Source: Comamonas avium (lineage in GTDB: Bacteria > Pseudomonadota > Gammaproteobacteria > Burkholderiales > Burkholderiaceae_C). From it: DNA of 64,000 nt. Both the position numbers and the translations under genes were made by a program. This document shows positions 1 through 8,541 of this stretch, one piece after another. The first letter of the stretch is position 1. Every line of letters begins with the position of its first letter. The notes under the pieces are model-generated. The model was not told where the DNA came from, made no database searches, and saw only the letters and a list, made by a program, of their open reading frames with translations. The stretch covers positions 480,544-544,543 of the forward strand of contig NZ_JACSQK010000003.1 of NCBI RefSeq assembly GCF_014836675.1, given 5' to 3'.

Positions 1-144
1 GTACCCGCAAAGCAAATTGGCTGGATGAGCGAATTTGGCGAACAACTAAATCTGCCGCTTAAAGGAGAAGGGCAAGTAGTCTGCGCGCACTCCGGAAAAC
101 TTTATGTATTAAGTGGCACTACCGTCATACAACAACCAGCCTGA
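1..144 (+). CDS. wbpD: WbpD/WlbB-type N-acetyltransferase, C-terminal fragment
   Basis: The window opens inside this gene; 47 C-terminal residues are visible in frame 1, ending with TGA at 142-144. The tail includes [11 protein letters not shown], which I recognise as the C-terminus of the left-handed beta-helix acetyltransferases that acetylate the 3-amino group of UDP-2-acetamido-3-amino-2,3-dideoxy-glucuronate. The next gene, 7 nt on, encodes the aminotransferase that makes this enzyme's substrate, which supports the call. The acetyl-CoA and hexapeptide-repeat part lies outside the window, so the catalytic residues cannot be checked. Confidence 0.75.
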   Translation, partial: VPAKQIGWMSEFGEQLNLPLKGEGQVVCAHSGKLYVLSGTTVIQQPA

Positions 145-151
145 GTAAGCC

Positions 152-1255
152 ATGCAATTTATTGATCTTAAAACGCAGTATCAGAATTTAAAAAAAGAAA
201 TTGATGCTGGTATTCAGCGTGTATTGGATCATGGCCAATACATTTTGGGACCAGAAGTTGCTGAACTAGAAGAAAAATTAGCAGCTTATACCGGTACAAA
301 ATATTGCATTTCAGTGGCTAACGGCACAGATGCTTTGCAAATCGCCCAAATGGCATTGGGTATTGGACCCGGTGATGAAGTCATTACTCCTGGTTTTACC
401 TACATCGCAACGGCTGAAACCGTAGCTCTGTTGGGTGCCAAGCCTGTATACGTAGATATTGATCCACGTACCTGCAATCTTGACCCACAGTTGTTAGAAG
501 CAGCCATCACCCCGCGGACCAAAGCGATCATCCCCGTGAGCCTTTATGGGCAATGTGCCGATTACGACGCCATCAATGTGATTGCCGCGAAACACGGCTT
601 GACTGTCATTGAAGATGCTGCCCAAAGTTTTGGGGCAACATACAAGGGGCGAAAAAGCTGCAATCTCACCACTATTGCCTGTACCAGTTTCTTTCCAAGC
701 AAACCCTTGGGCTGCTACGGCGATGGTGGGGCTATTTTTACCAATGATGATGAACTGGCGAAAGTGATGCGCCAGATTGCTCGCCATGGGCAAGATCGCC
801 GCTACCACCATGTTCGCGTAGGTGTGAACAGCCGTTTGGACACGCTCCAGGCTGCAATTTTGCTGCCGAAACTGGCTGTACTGGACCAAGAAGTTGCCCA
901 GCGCCAGCAAGTCGCCCAGCAATACGCTGATGCATTGCGAAAGTTCGTACAAGAAGGTGACGAAGCGTTTGGCATTCAGCTTCCACATGTTGAGTCCTGC
1001 AACACCAGCGCATGGGCCCAATACACGCTGCAGGTGCCCAACCGCCAGCAAGTGCAAGACAAGCTTAAGGCGCAAGGCATTCCTACAGCAGTGCATTACC
1101 CAATACCGTTGAATCTGCAGCCTGCTGTGGCGGATGTGGGTGCATATTTACCTGTGGGTGATGCAGTTGCGCAGAAGGTGGTCAGTTTGCCCATGCACCC
1201 TTATTTGGGCGAAGAAAGCATTACCCAAATTGCAACATTAGTTGCCCAGCAGTAA
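152..1255 (+). CDS. wbpE: DegT/DnrJ/EryC1/StrS aminotransferase, WbpE-like
   Basis: PLP-dependent sugar aminotransferase of 367 aa, the usual length for WbpE. It is expected to convert UDP-2-acetamido-3-keto-glucuronate to the 3-amino sugar, with glutamate as donor. The fold-type-I pattern is complete: the N-terminal FIDLKTQYQ, the ANGTDAL phosphate-binding loop near residues 57-62, EDAAQSFGA near 154-162, and the Schiff-base lysine K184 in FFPSKPLGCYGDGG. It follows the wbpD fragment by 7 nt, the wbpD-wbpE order known from Pseudomonas and Bordetella B-band/LPS loci. The partner genes for the oxidation steps (wbpA, wbpB) and epimerisation (wbpI) are not in the window and probably lie to the left. 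Confidence 0.88.
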   Translation: MQFIDLKTQYQNLKKEIDAGIQRVLDHGQYILGPEVAELEEKLAAYTGTKYCISVANGTDALQIAQMALGIGPGDEVITPGFTYIATAETVALLGAKPVYVDIDPRTCNLDPQLLEAAITPRTKAIIPVSLYGQCADYDAINVIAAKHGLTVIEDAAQSFGATYKGRKSCNLTTIACTSFFPSKPLGCYGDGGAIFTNDDELAKVMRQIARHGQDRRYHHVRVGVNSRLDTLQAAILLPKLAVLDQEVAQRQQVAQQYADALRKFVQEGDEAFGIQLPHVESCNTSAWAQYTLQVPNRQQVQDKLKAQGIPTAVHYPIPLNLQPAVADVGAYLPVGDAVAQKVVSLPMHPYLGEESITQIATLVAQQ

Positions 1256-1279
1256 CGAGCGACATAAATCGGCTGGTTA

Positions 1280-3130
1280 ATGAGTACCATTAATTACCGC
1301 CCCGACATCCAAGGTCTGCGTGCGATTGCGGTGTCGGTTGTGATGTTGTTTCATTTCAACCCTGCCTGGATGCCTGGTGGGTTTGTCGGGGTCGATATAT
1401 TCCTGGTTATCTCTGGCTTTTTGATTGTCAGCATATTACTGCACAAAAAAAATCAATCAGATTACCGGATCTTTAATACGTTGCAGTACTTCTACGTCAG
1501 TCGCTTGAAACGTATTGCACCTGCGTATTTTGCAATGCTGACGGTAGTCTCTTTGCTCGCCGCAGTCCTGTTTTTGCCGCAAGATCTTGCCATTTATAAA
1601 AAAGGCCTGAATCAAGCAGCATGGTTCAACAGTAACAACTACTTTGCTGGCTTTGGTGATTATTTCGCTCCTGCTAGTCATGAACAACCCCTGCTGCACA
1701 CTTGGTCGCTGGCAGTAGAAATCCAGTTCTACCTGCTGGCCCCACTGCTGGTTTTGCTACTGCCCGTCAAGGCGCTTAAATGGTTGTTTGCAACGTTGCT
1801 GCTCGGCTTCACCTGCTTAGCGGAATATCGTCTGCGTGTACTGGGTATCGAGCAGGCAACTTACTACAGCTTATATGCGCGTCTGCCGGAATTCTTTGCT
1901 GGAGCGCTCGTAGCACTCCATTTGTATGCTGAAAAATCATCAAAGGAAAACAAACCTTGGCTCAACAAATTAGGAATGGTCTTGATCATCGCGGCTGCCA
2001 CTTTGCAGCCTCAACTTGGACCTTTCCCCGGTTTGCTGGCCTTGTTGCCTGTGGCTGGAGCCGCACTCGTTCTGCTGCACCCTGCTCAGGGGGGGCTAGG
2101 ACGAGTACTGGCAAGCAAGCCTCTGGTCTTGCTGGGTGAACTGTCGTATTCACTCTATCTGTGGCATTGGCCGGTATTGGCCTTGCTGCGCTACTACACA
2201 GGCACGCAAGTACTGGATGTACCGTTTAGTCTGCTGTTTATTGCCTTGACCTGGCTCTTGGCATGCTTGTCGTTTTATTGGGTAGAAATACCACTACGTT
2301 CGAGCAACCTCCCCCGTCTGAGAAAAATGCTGGGTTACGGTTTACTGGCTGGTTCGGTCTTGGGGGTGGGGGTCGGCATGACCAAAATCAATCAAGCGCT
2401 ATCACCTCCACCGCTGCCCATCGAATATCAGCGCTACGCTGATCCCACAAAAATTTGCCATGGACAGATTGTTGACGATTGCCTCAAAGGTGATCTGAAC
2501 AGCGACAAGGAAGTGCTGGTTCTGGGCGATTCTCATGCAGCCATGCTCAATCTCTTTTTTGACCAGTTGGGAAAGGATTTGGGGTTCAAGGCGCGCATCA
2601 TCACTGCCAGCAGTTGCGTGACCATTCCAGGGTTTGATTATCAGCGTATTGCCGAGTGGGCACATCGACCCTGTTTGGAACAAATTGAGGAGGCCAAGAA
2701 ATATTTGCCACACACAAAGGTGCTATTTCTGGCTGCAAGCTGGAACTGGCAATTGGCATCTGAGGACTTTAAAAAGGCTTTGAATGTTTTTTTGTCAGAG
2801 CAAAGTCAGGCGGGTAAGGAAATTTATCTTCTTGAACAAGAGCCTTTATTAAGAAAGAACCCGCTGCGGGCCATACGATTCAGAGCACTGGGTCTTGATT
2901 CAATAATTGATATTGACCCCGCTTATGCGCAAACCAACTTAATTCTGCGGCAGTACGCAGAACTCTATTCGAGTACAGTCAGTTTAAATTTCGAATCTTC
3001 TGGCTTGTTTACCCAAGCGCCTTTTGCTGATGGCGTACCGATCTACCTAGATGAGCACCACTTGAATGAAGAGGGTGCCAAGCGTTATGCCGCAACAGCA
3101 CGCAGTGTATTCAAAAGCATCATGAATTAA
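1280..3130 (+). CDS. OafA/YrhL-type membrane acyltransferase with C-terminal SGNH domain
   Basis: Predicted inner-membrane acyl (usually acetyl) transferase that decorates surface polysaccharide, 616 aa. The N-terminal acyltransferase-3 domain (about residues 1-370) starts with YRPDIQGLRAIAV and has many hydrophobic segments. The periplasmic C-terminal part is an SGNH esterase-like domain with block I GDSHA near residue 415 and the block V Asp-His pair in DEHHLNEEG near the end. This two-domain layout is typical of O-antigen O-acetyltransferases and of P. aeruginosa WbpC. It sits 24 nt after wbpE in the locus. The sugar position acylated cannot be read from sequence. Confidence 0.85.
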   Translation: MSTINYRPDIQGLRAIAVSVVMLFHFNPAWMPGGFVGVDIFLVISGFLIVSILLHKKNQSDYRIFNTLQYFYVSRLKRIAPAYFAMLTVVSLLAAVLFLPQDLAIYKKGLNQAAWFNSNNYFAGFGDYFAPASHEQPLLHTWSLAVEIQFYLLAPLLVLLLPVKALKWLFATLLLGFTCLAEYRLRVLGIEQATYYSLYARLPEFFAGALVALHLYAEKSSKENKPWLNKLGMVLIIAAATLQPQLGPFPGLLALLPVAGAALVLLHPAQGGLGRVLASKPLVLLGELSYSLYLWHWPVLALLRYYTGTQVLDVPFSLLFIALTWLLACLSFYWVEIPLRSSNLPRLRKMLGYGLLAGSVLGVGVGMTKINQALSPPPLPIEYQRYADPTKICHGQIVDDCLKGDLNSDKEVLVLGDSHAAMLNLFFDQLGKDLGFKARIITASSCVTIPGFDYQRIAEWAHRPCLEQIEEAKKYLPHTKVLFLAASWNWQLASEDFKKALNVFLSEQSQAGKEIYLLEQEPLLRKNPLRAIRFRALGLDSIIDIDPAYAQTNLILRQYAELYSSTVSLNFESSGLFTQAPFADGVPIYLDEHHLNEEGAKRYAATARSVFKSIMN

Positions 3131-3135
3131 AGCGC

Positions 3136-4407
3136 ATGCGAAATTTACTTCCTAAAAGCGCTTACGCCCGCAATGTCCTCACTTTGATGACCGGCACAAG
3201 CTTGGCGCAGGCGATACCAATCGCCATCAGTCCTATTCTTACGCGGCTGTATAGTCCGGAGGAATTTGGCCGCTTTGCACTTTATATGGCGGTCGCGCTG
3301 ATTGCCAGCGTATTGGTCACTGGGCGCTATGAACTGGCCATCCTCTTGCCACGCCAGGATCGCGATGCGCTGCACATTGCTGCCTTGGCCATGGCGCTAA
3401 GCATCGCAATCAGCGCTGTGTTGTTGCTCGTCGTCCTCTTCCTTGCTCAACCGATCGCCGTACTGTTGGGTGATGCCGCGCTGGCGCCCTGGTTGTATTG
3501 GGTGCCTGCATCTACCCTGCTGCTGGGCCTGTACCAAAGCCTCAACTACTGGAGCAACCGCAAAGCCCAGTACAAGCGCCTGGCCATCAGCCGGACGGTG
3601 CAAAGCGGCAGCGCCGCGCTGGCGCAGTTGGGCAGTGGCTACGCAGGCAGTGGTGCCGTAGGCCTGGTGGGGGGGCAAATAACCGGGCAGGTGCTGGCTA
3701 CTAGCGTGCTAGCACGCCTGATCTGGCGCGAAGACCACGGCCTCATCCGCACCCTGCGCCCCCTGCGCAGCGTGGCGCTGGCCAAAAAATACATCAACTT
3801 TCCCAAATATTTGATCGTCGCCCACGGCTTCAACACCGCTTCAGGTCAGATGCCTGTGCTGCTCCTCAGCGCCCTGTTCAATACCACGGCGGCGGGCTTT
3901 TTCACCCTCACCCAGCGGGTTATGGCTGCGCCCATGGCTTTGGTTGCTGGAGCTCTGGGCGATGTGTTTCGGCAAGAAGCTAGCCAAGCCTATATGCGCC
4001 AAGGCCAATGCAAGGCTATCTATCAGAAGACATTCAAGCGTCTACTGTTGATCTCGATAGTGCCCTTCACCATCTTTTTCTTTGTCGCTCCTGCGTTATT
4101 TGCCTGGATGTTTGGCGAACAGTGGCGCGTGGCCGGTGAATATGCGCAAATCCTGACGCCCATGGCATTTTTGCAGTTCATTACCAGCCCTTTGAGTTCA
4201 ATGTTCATGCTGGCCGAAAAACAAAAGATTGATCTTTTATGGCAAATATGCCTGTTGGTTCTTGTTGTAGCTTCATTCTTTAGTGGTGAATTTTTTTCAA
4301 ATGAAAAAATCGCTCTCACCATTTTCTCTGGTTCTTATTGTTTGATGTATGGCATCAATGGGATTGTTTCTTATTTGCTTGCCATTGGGAGATGGATGGC
4401 GAAATGA
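3136..4407 (+). CDS. Wzx-like lipid-linked oligosaccharide flippase
   Basis: A 423-aa polytopic membrane protein of the MOP/polysaccharide-transport superfamily, with about 12 hydrophobic segments spread along the length. The N-terminus (TGTSLAQAIPIAISPILTRL, then YSPEEFGRF) is the common signature of bacterial Wzx-type flippases. It would move undecaprenyl-diphosphate-linked O units to the periplasm. It begins 5 nt after the acyltransferase gene and overlaps the next gene by 4 nt, so co-translation is likely. The 3' third is noticeably more AT-rich than the 5' part, marking the edge of the AT-rich middle of the locus. Confidence 0.8.
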   Translation: MRNLLPKSAYARNVLTLMTGTSLAQAIPIAISPILTRLYSPEEFGRFALYMAVALIASVLVTGRYELAILLPRQDRDALHIAALAMALSIAISAVLLLVVLFLAQPIAVLLGDAALAPWLYWVPASTLLLGLYQSLNYWSNRKAQYKRLAISRTVQSGSAALAQLGSGYAGSGAVGLVGGQITGQVLATSVLARLIWREDHGLIRTLRPLRSVALAKKYINFPKYLIVAHGFNTASGQMPVLLLSALFNTTAAGFFTLTQRVMAAPMALVAGALGDVFRQEASQAYMRQGQCKAIYQKTFKRLLLISIVPFTIFFFVAPALFAWMFGEQWRVAGEYAQILTPMAFLQFITSPLSSMFMLAEKQKIDLLWQICLLVLVVASFFSGEFFSNEKIALTIFSGSYCLMYGINGIVSYLLAIGRWMAK

Positions 4408-4973
4408 TGCTTGCAAAAATTAAATCAAAATTGAGTGGATTCGTATTTGCCGCGAGAAACCTCAGTGCCGCGCGAAGACTCGTTAAAATAACGAGTGAAG
4501 AGGTTGATGGGTTGCTGTTTCGCGGGTATTCGTCATCGGACGTAGAAGCGATTACAAAAATTTACCAACAACTCAATGAAGGGGCTGCTTTTTCATGGAT
4601 GCTGCGCAGTCTTTACAGCCATATTGGCAGGCGTTGTCTGTTGGTTGTTGAGCAAAGAGATGCTGTTGGTACATCGAAAATTGTTGGAATGAATATGTAT
4701 TACCTAAATCAGAGAGATATTAAAGAGAATACAATTCACGAGGGTTTTATCGGTGTTTTGCCTGAGATGGGGGGGAGAGGTATTGCCACAAAAATGCGAC
4801 AGACGGCTATTAATAATTTCAAGTTGGCAGGTTTTTCTGGAATATCCTCGCGAATTTCATTAAATAATACGGCCTCGTTGATGTCGGCAAAAAAAATCGG
4901 TTTTCAACCCGTTGAAGAATACCAAGAGCCTTCGACAGGTGAAAAGCGGTATTACATGATTTGTAAGTTTTGA
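4404..4973 (+). CDS. GNAT family N-acetyltransferase
   Basis: A 189-aa protein with a GNAT core. The acetyl-CoA-binding motif A is visible as IGVLPEMGGRGIATKMR, followed by a helix and NNTASLMSAKKIGFQ (motif B region). The frame stays open back to 4338, but ATG 4404 overlaps the flippase stop in an ATGA arrangement typical of coupled genes, so I chose it; ATG 4407 is also possible. The coding sequence is AT-rich compared with housekeeping genes here. Its position in the locus suggests it acylates an amino sugar precursor or lipid-linked sugar; the acceptor is unknown. Confidence 0.7.
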   Translation: MMLAKIKSKLSGFVFAARNLSAARRLVKITSEEVDGLLFRGYSSSDVEAITKIYQQLNEGAAFSWMLRSLYSHIGRRCLLVVEQRDAVGTSKIVGMNMYYLNQRDIKENTIHEGFIGVLPEMGGRGIATKMRQTAINNFKLAGFSGISSRISLNNTASLMSAKKIGFQPVEEYQEPSTGEKRYYMICKF

Positions 4974-4982
4974 GGTGATGTT

Positions 4983-5948
4983 TTGAGTTCCACCGTTGAT
5001 AAATACCGCACTCTCTGCAGCCTGGAACCCTCCATCCCCCTATTCAGCCAAGCTTGGTGGCTCGATGCTACTGCAGGCGAAGGGGCGTGGGATGTGGCCT
5101 TGGTGGAAAAAGGCGGTGCCATCGTCGCTGCCATGCCTTATGTGCCGCGCAAGCGCTACGGCTTCACCTTCCTGGGCCAGCCCGCCTTGACGCAAACCCT
5201 GGGGCCCTGGCTGCGCGAGACGGACGGAAAATCTTCCACCAAGCTGGCGCAGCACAAGGATTGGTTGCAGGCATTGATTGATCAACTACCGCCCTTTGCC
5301 CACTTCACCCAGAACTGGCACTGGCGAATGGGCAACTGGTTGCCGTTTTACTGGGCGGGCTTTCAGCAGACCACGCGCTACACCTACATCCTGCAGGAAC
5401 TGAGTGATGAGGAGGAGCTTTGGCAGGGCTTGCAAGAAAATATCCGCAGAGAAATCAAAAAAGCCGGCAACCGCCTCCAACTGCGCGTACGTGATGATTT
5501 AACTGTCGATGATTTACTGGTGCTTAACCGCATGACCTTTGCCCGCCAGGACATGGCCTTGCCCTATACCGAGGCCTTTGTGCACAAGCTTGATCAGGCG
5601 TGCGTTGCACGCCAAGCGCGCAAGATCTTCATTGCCGAAGACGAGCAAGGCCGCCGCCACGCCGGGGTGTACATCGTGTGGGATGGCAACAGTGCCTATT
5701 ACCTGATGGGCGGCGGCGACCCTGAATTGCGCAACAGCGGCGCCACCAGTCTGTGCATGTGGGAGGCGATCAAATTTGCGGCAACGGTTACCAAGCGCTT
5801 TGATTTTGAGGGGTCGATGATTGAACCCGTAGAGAAATTTTTTCGCGCGTTTGGAGCGCAGCAAACCCCTTACTTCACCGTGAGCAAAACTACATCGTTT
5901 ATCCTGAAAGCGGCGCTGTTTGCCCGAAGCCTCAAGGAGGCGAAGTGA
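4983..5948 (+). CDS. FemAB/CelD-like GNAT-fold acyltransferase (Acetyltransf_6 type)
   Basis: A 321-aa cytoplasmic protein resembling the FemAB-like branch of the GNAT fold. It has an N-terminal half containing PLFSQAWWLDA, a central IRREIKKAGNRL segment, and a C-terminal GNAT core with AGVYIVWDGNSAYYLMGG and FDFEGSM. The start is an unusual TTG at 4983, preceded by a good AGGTGA Shine-Dalgarno at 4973-4978; no ATG fits. It overlaps the deacetylase start by 1 nt (TGATG), so the two are probably translated together. Such proteins transfer amino-acyl or acyl groups in cell-wall and polysaccharide pathways. The acyl donor is not predictable. I saw no exosortase or PEP-CTERM genes, so the XrtA-associated FemAB role is not supported. 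Confidence 0.72.
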   Translation: MSSTVDKYRTLCSLEPSIPLFSQAWWLDATAGEGAWDVALVEKGGAIVAAMPYVPRKRYGFTFLGQPALTQTLGPWLRETDGKSSTKLAQHKDWLQALIDQLPPFAHFTQNWHWRMGNWLPFYWAGFQQTTRYTYILQELSDEEELWQGLQENIRREIKKAGNRLQLRVRDDLTVDDLLVLNRMTFARQDMALPYTEAFVHKLDQACVARQARKIFIAEDEQGRRHAGVYIVWDGNSAYYLMGGGDPELRNSGATSLCMWEAIKFAATVTKRFDFEGSMIEPVEKFFRAFGAQQTPYFTVSKTTSFILKAALFARSLKEAK

Positions 5949-7312
5949 TGAGTATTGCAACGTGGCATTCAACGGCAGCCCTTGCCTGGCTGCAAACCCT
6001 GCTGCAAGAGCGTTTTGGCCACCTGTTTGAGCTGCAAGTACAGCCAGATGGCAACTGCATCACCATGCAACTGTCTGGCGATACGCGCTGTGTCACCCTA
6101 GCGTTGGATGGCGCGACCTTCACTCGCGCAGATTCGGATTTGCCCTGTGCCACATGGCCCGCCCCTGCCGATGGCTGGGTCACCGCTTTGCCGGGCAATC
6201 TGCCAGCCCCTGGTGCAGTGCATTTGTCTTTGCCATTAATAGAGGCCACCGTTAACGGCGGCTGGCATATAGGCTACGACATTCTTGGTTTGACCTACTG
6301 GATGCTGACCCGTCAGGAAGAAGTGGGCCGCACTGATCTGGATGCTCACGGGCGTTTTCCGGCTTCATCCTCGCATGCATGGAAGCACGACTATCTGGAG
6401 CGTCCCATCGTCGATGAATGGCTTTACGTACTGGGCCAGGTCATCGCGCGAACCTGGCCGGGCATGGCATTGAAAGAGCACCAGTTCAGCATGAAAGTCA
6501 GCCATGACGTGGATGCCCCTAGTCGCTACGGCTTTGCCAGCGCTAAAGGCTTGCTGCGCAGCATGGCTAGCGATGTACTTAAGCGTGGTGACATCCCCAA
6601 TGCTCTGCGCGCGCCCTGGATACGGCTCAACACCCGTGATGCATTGCACCTGAGTGATCCATTCAACACTTTTGAGTGGATCATGGATCTGTCAGATCAG
6701 CATGGCCTGAGCAGCGCTTTCTACTTCATCTGTGGCCGCTCGAGCAATATGGATGCCGACTATGAGCCTGAGCACCCTGCCATACGCCGCCTGATGCGCC
6801 GTATTCATGAACGTGGGCATGAGATTGGCCTGCACCCCAGCTACGGTACCTATCAGAAACCAGAGCTGATTACGCACGAGGCAGGCCGTTTGCGCACTAT
6901 TCTGGCCGAAGAAAATATCCAACAAACCGAGATCGGTGGACGCATGCATTACCTGCGCTGGGAACAGCCCACCACTCTGCGGGCTTGGGCCGATGCCGGC
7001 ATGGACTACGACAGTACGCTCGGCTATGCCGATAGACCCGGCTTTAGATGTGGCACCTGCTTTGAATACCCAGCGTTTGATCCGGTGGCGGACGAGGCGT
7101 TAAAACTGCGTGTGCGACCATTGGTGGTGATGGAGTGCTCGGTGATCGACGTCTGTTATTTGGGGCTTGGTACTGGGGCGCTTGCACTGGCAAAGGTTGC
7201 GCAATTAAAAGATGCTTGCAAGGCGGTGCAGGGATGCTTTACTGTACTTTGGCACAACTCTACAGCTGAATATAAGGCAAAAAAATTCTATGAAAGCAGT
7301 TTAGATAATTAA
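5948..7312 (+). CDS. Polysaccharide deacetylase family protein (NodB-like C-terminal domain)
   Basis: A 454-aa protein with a roughly 175-residue N-terminal domain I do not recognise, followed by a NodB/CE4-type domain. Metal-site motifs are visible: SHDVD at 185-189 (first Asp motif) and HEIGLHPS at 291-298 (His-x4-His type). TVLWHNS near the end matches the late catalytic His motif. No signal peptide is seen, suggesting action on a cytoplasmic or membrane-face lipid-linked sugar. ATG 5948 sits 7 nt after a full AAGGAGG site (5934-5940); a GTG at 5945 is an alternative. Placed directly after two acyltransferase genes, it could remove an N-acetyl group before re-acylation. That is inference. 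Confidence 0.75.
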   Translation: MSIATWHSTAALAWLQTLLQERFGHLFELQVQPDGNCITMQLSGDTRCVTLALDGATFTRADSDLPCATWPAPADGWVTALPGNLPAPGAVHLSLPLIEATVNGGWHIGYDILGLTYWMLTRQEEVGRTDLDAHGRFPASSSHAWKHDYLERPIVDEWLYVLGQVIARTWPGMALKEHQFSMKVSHDVDAPSRYGFASAKGLLRSMASDVLKRGDIPNALRAPWIRLNTRDALHLSDPFNTFEWIMDLSDQHGLSSAFYFICGRSSNMDADYEPEHPAIRRLMRRIHERGHEIGLHPSYGTYQKPELITHEAGRLRTILAEENIQQTEIGGRMHYLRWEQPTTLRAWADAGMDYDSTLGYADRPGFRCGTCFEYPAFDPVADEALKLRVRPLVVMECSVIDVCYLGLGTGALALAKVAQLKDACKAVQGCFTVLWHNSTAEYKAKKFYESSLDN

Positions 7313-7317
7313 AGCCC

Positions 7318-8541
7318 ATGTTTGACTCTTTTTTAAATTATAAAAACTGTGCGAATTTATGGTCGGCAGTATTTTTGCTTTTTTATTTTATTCTACCTGG
7401 GTTTATATGGATAAATAAAGATTTTGAGGGAGAGTACGGATTATTGGCTGCAATTACACTGTGCTCAGTGGTTTTTATTCAATTGGGACTTCGATGTAAA
7501 ATTGAGAAATTCGTGTATTCAAAAAAAAATAGGAAAATAAAATTAAATTGGAATATATTGTATATAGCTGTATGGATATTTTTTCCTGTTTATTTGTTTT
7601 TGGTATACTCGACAGCGGATTCAATACCTCTTCTCGATACGTTACGCGGCGCAACAGACAGCGAGAGTTCATTTTCCAGAGGTGCTTTTCTTAAAGGGCG
7701 ACAAGGGTGGGAGGTAATATTTCAGTATATAAGTGCTTTTTTTACTTATACCATTCTTCCATTGATTGCCGCTAAATCTTTTATTGACAACAAGAGATGG
7801 AGATATGTTTTTTTGGTAATTTGCCTTGTTTATTGTTTGAGTTTTATGCAAAAGGCATTATTTCTTAATATATTATTGCCAGTAATATTTGCTTTGGTTG
7901 TTGTGGGAAAATTTAAAACAAGGCATTTCTTTAATTTTTGTATTTTAATATTTTTAATTCTTTTTTCTCTTGTGTGGTTAACATCATCAGATTTAAGTGA
8001 TGAAGGTGGAGGAGCATCATATTTTTCAGCGCAGTATTTGCCTATTAGTGCTCTAGATTATTTTTTGTGGCGCTCTTTTGCCGTCCCTGTCTTTACGGCA
8101 CAGGACATGCTTTTTGTATTTTTAAATCAATTTCATTCCGTGCCACTGCTTGGTGCATCTAGTACATTTATTTCTGGTATTTTTGGTATGGAGAAAATAA
8201 ATATAGAGCGCTATGTGTTTGAATACCAATTTGGTTCATGGAATGAAATTGCGAATGCGAATGCATTTTTTGCGGTTGATTTGTATGTTAATTTTTTATG
8301 GCCTGGTGTTGTTGTATTTTCATTTTTAATAGGTTTGTTATTTCGGTTGCTAAATAAAAATAAAGATCCTGCAATTGGTATTCAAGGCGTTTTGTTGGGG
8401 TGGTATTTGTTTTCAGCGCCGCTATTGGGGTTGATGATTGGAAATGGATATATTGTTTTTGTAATGATAGTGCTATTCATGCAAGAAAGTCGCATGCAAA
8501 GTTTTAATGGAAATAATAAAAAAATCGAGAGTGTATGTTAA
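7318..8541 (+). CDS. Multi-pass membrane protein, candidate O-antigen polymerase (Wzy)
   Basis: A 407-aa, very hydrophobic and AT-rich gene with about 10-12 predicted membrane segments. There is a larger polar stretch around LPISALDYFLWRSFAVP and FGSWNEIANANAFFAVD that could be the periplasmic loop of a Wzy polymerase. Wzy proteins share little sequence, so the call rests on topology, base composition, and being the only unassigned polytopic protein in a locus that has wzx. It starts 5 nt after the deacetylase and overlaps the following glycosyltransferase by 7 nt. It could instead be another membrane glycan protein, for example a capsule-type polymerase. Confidence 0.6.
   Translation: MFDSFLNYKNCANLWSAVFLLFYFILPGFIWINKDFEGEYGLLAAITLCSVVFIQLGLRCKIEKFVYSKKNRKIKLNWNILYIAVWIFFPVYLFLVYSTADSIPLLDTLRGATDSESSFSRGAFLKGRQGWEVIFQYISAFFTYTILPLIAAKSFIDNKRWRYVFLVICLVYCLSFMQKALFLNILLPVIFALVVVGKFKTRHFFNFCILIFLILFSLVWLTSSDLSDEGGGASYFSAQYLPISALDYFLWRSFAVPVFTAQDMLFVFLNQFHSVPLLGASSTFISGIFGMEKINIERYVFEYQFGSWNEIANANAFFAVDLYVNFLWPGVVVFSFLIGLLFRLLNKNKDPAIGIQGVLLGWYLFSAPLLGLMIGNGYIVFVMIVLFMQESRMQSFNGNNKKIESVC

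Noticed and set aside
4983..7312. FemAB-like plus deacetylase as an exosortase (XrtA) exopolysaccharide system
   Set aside because: No exosortase, PEP-CTERM substrate or the usual eps genes are present; wbp/fnl context points to O antigen.
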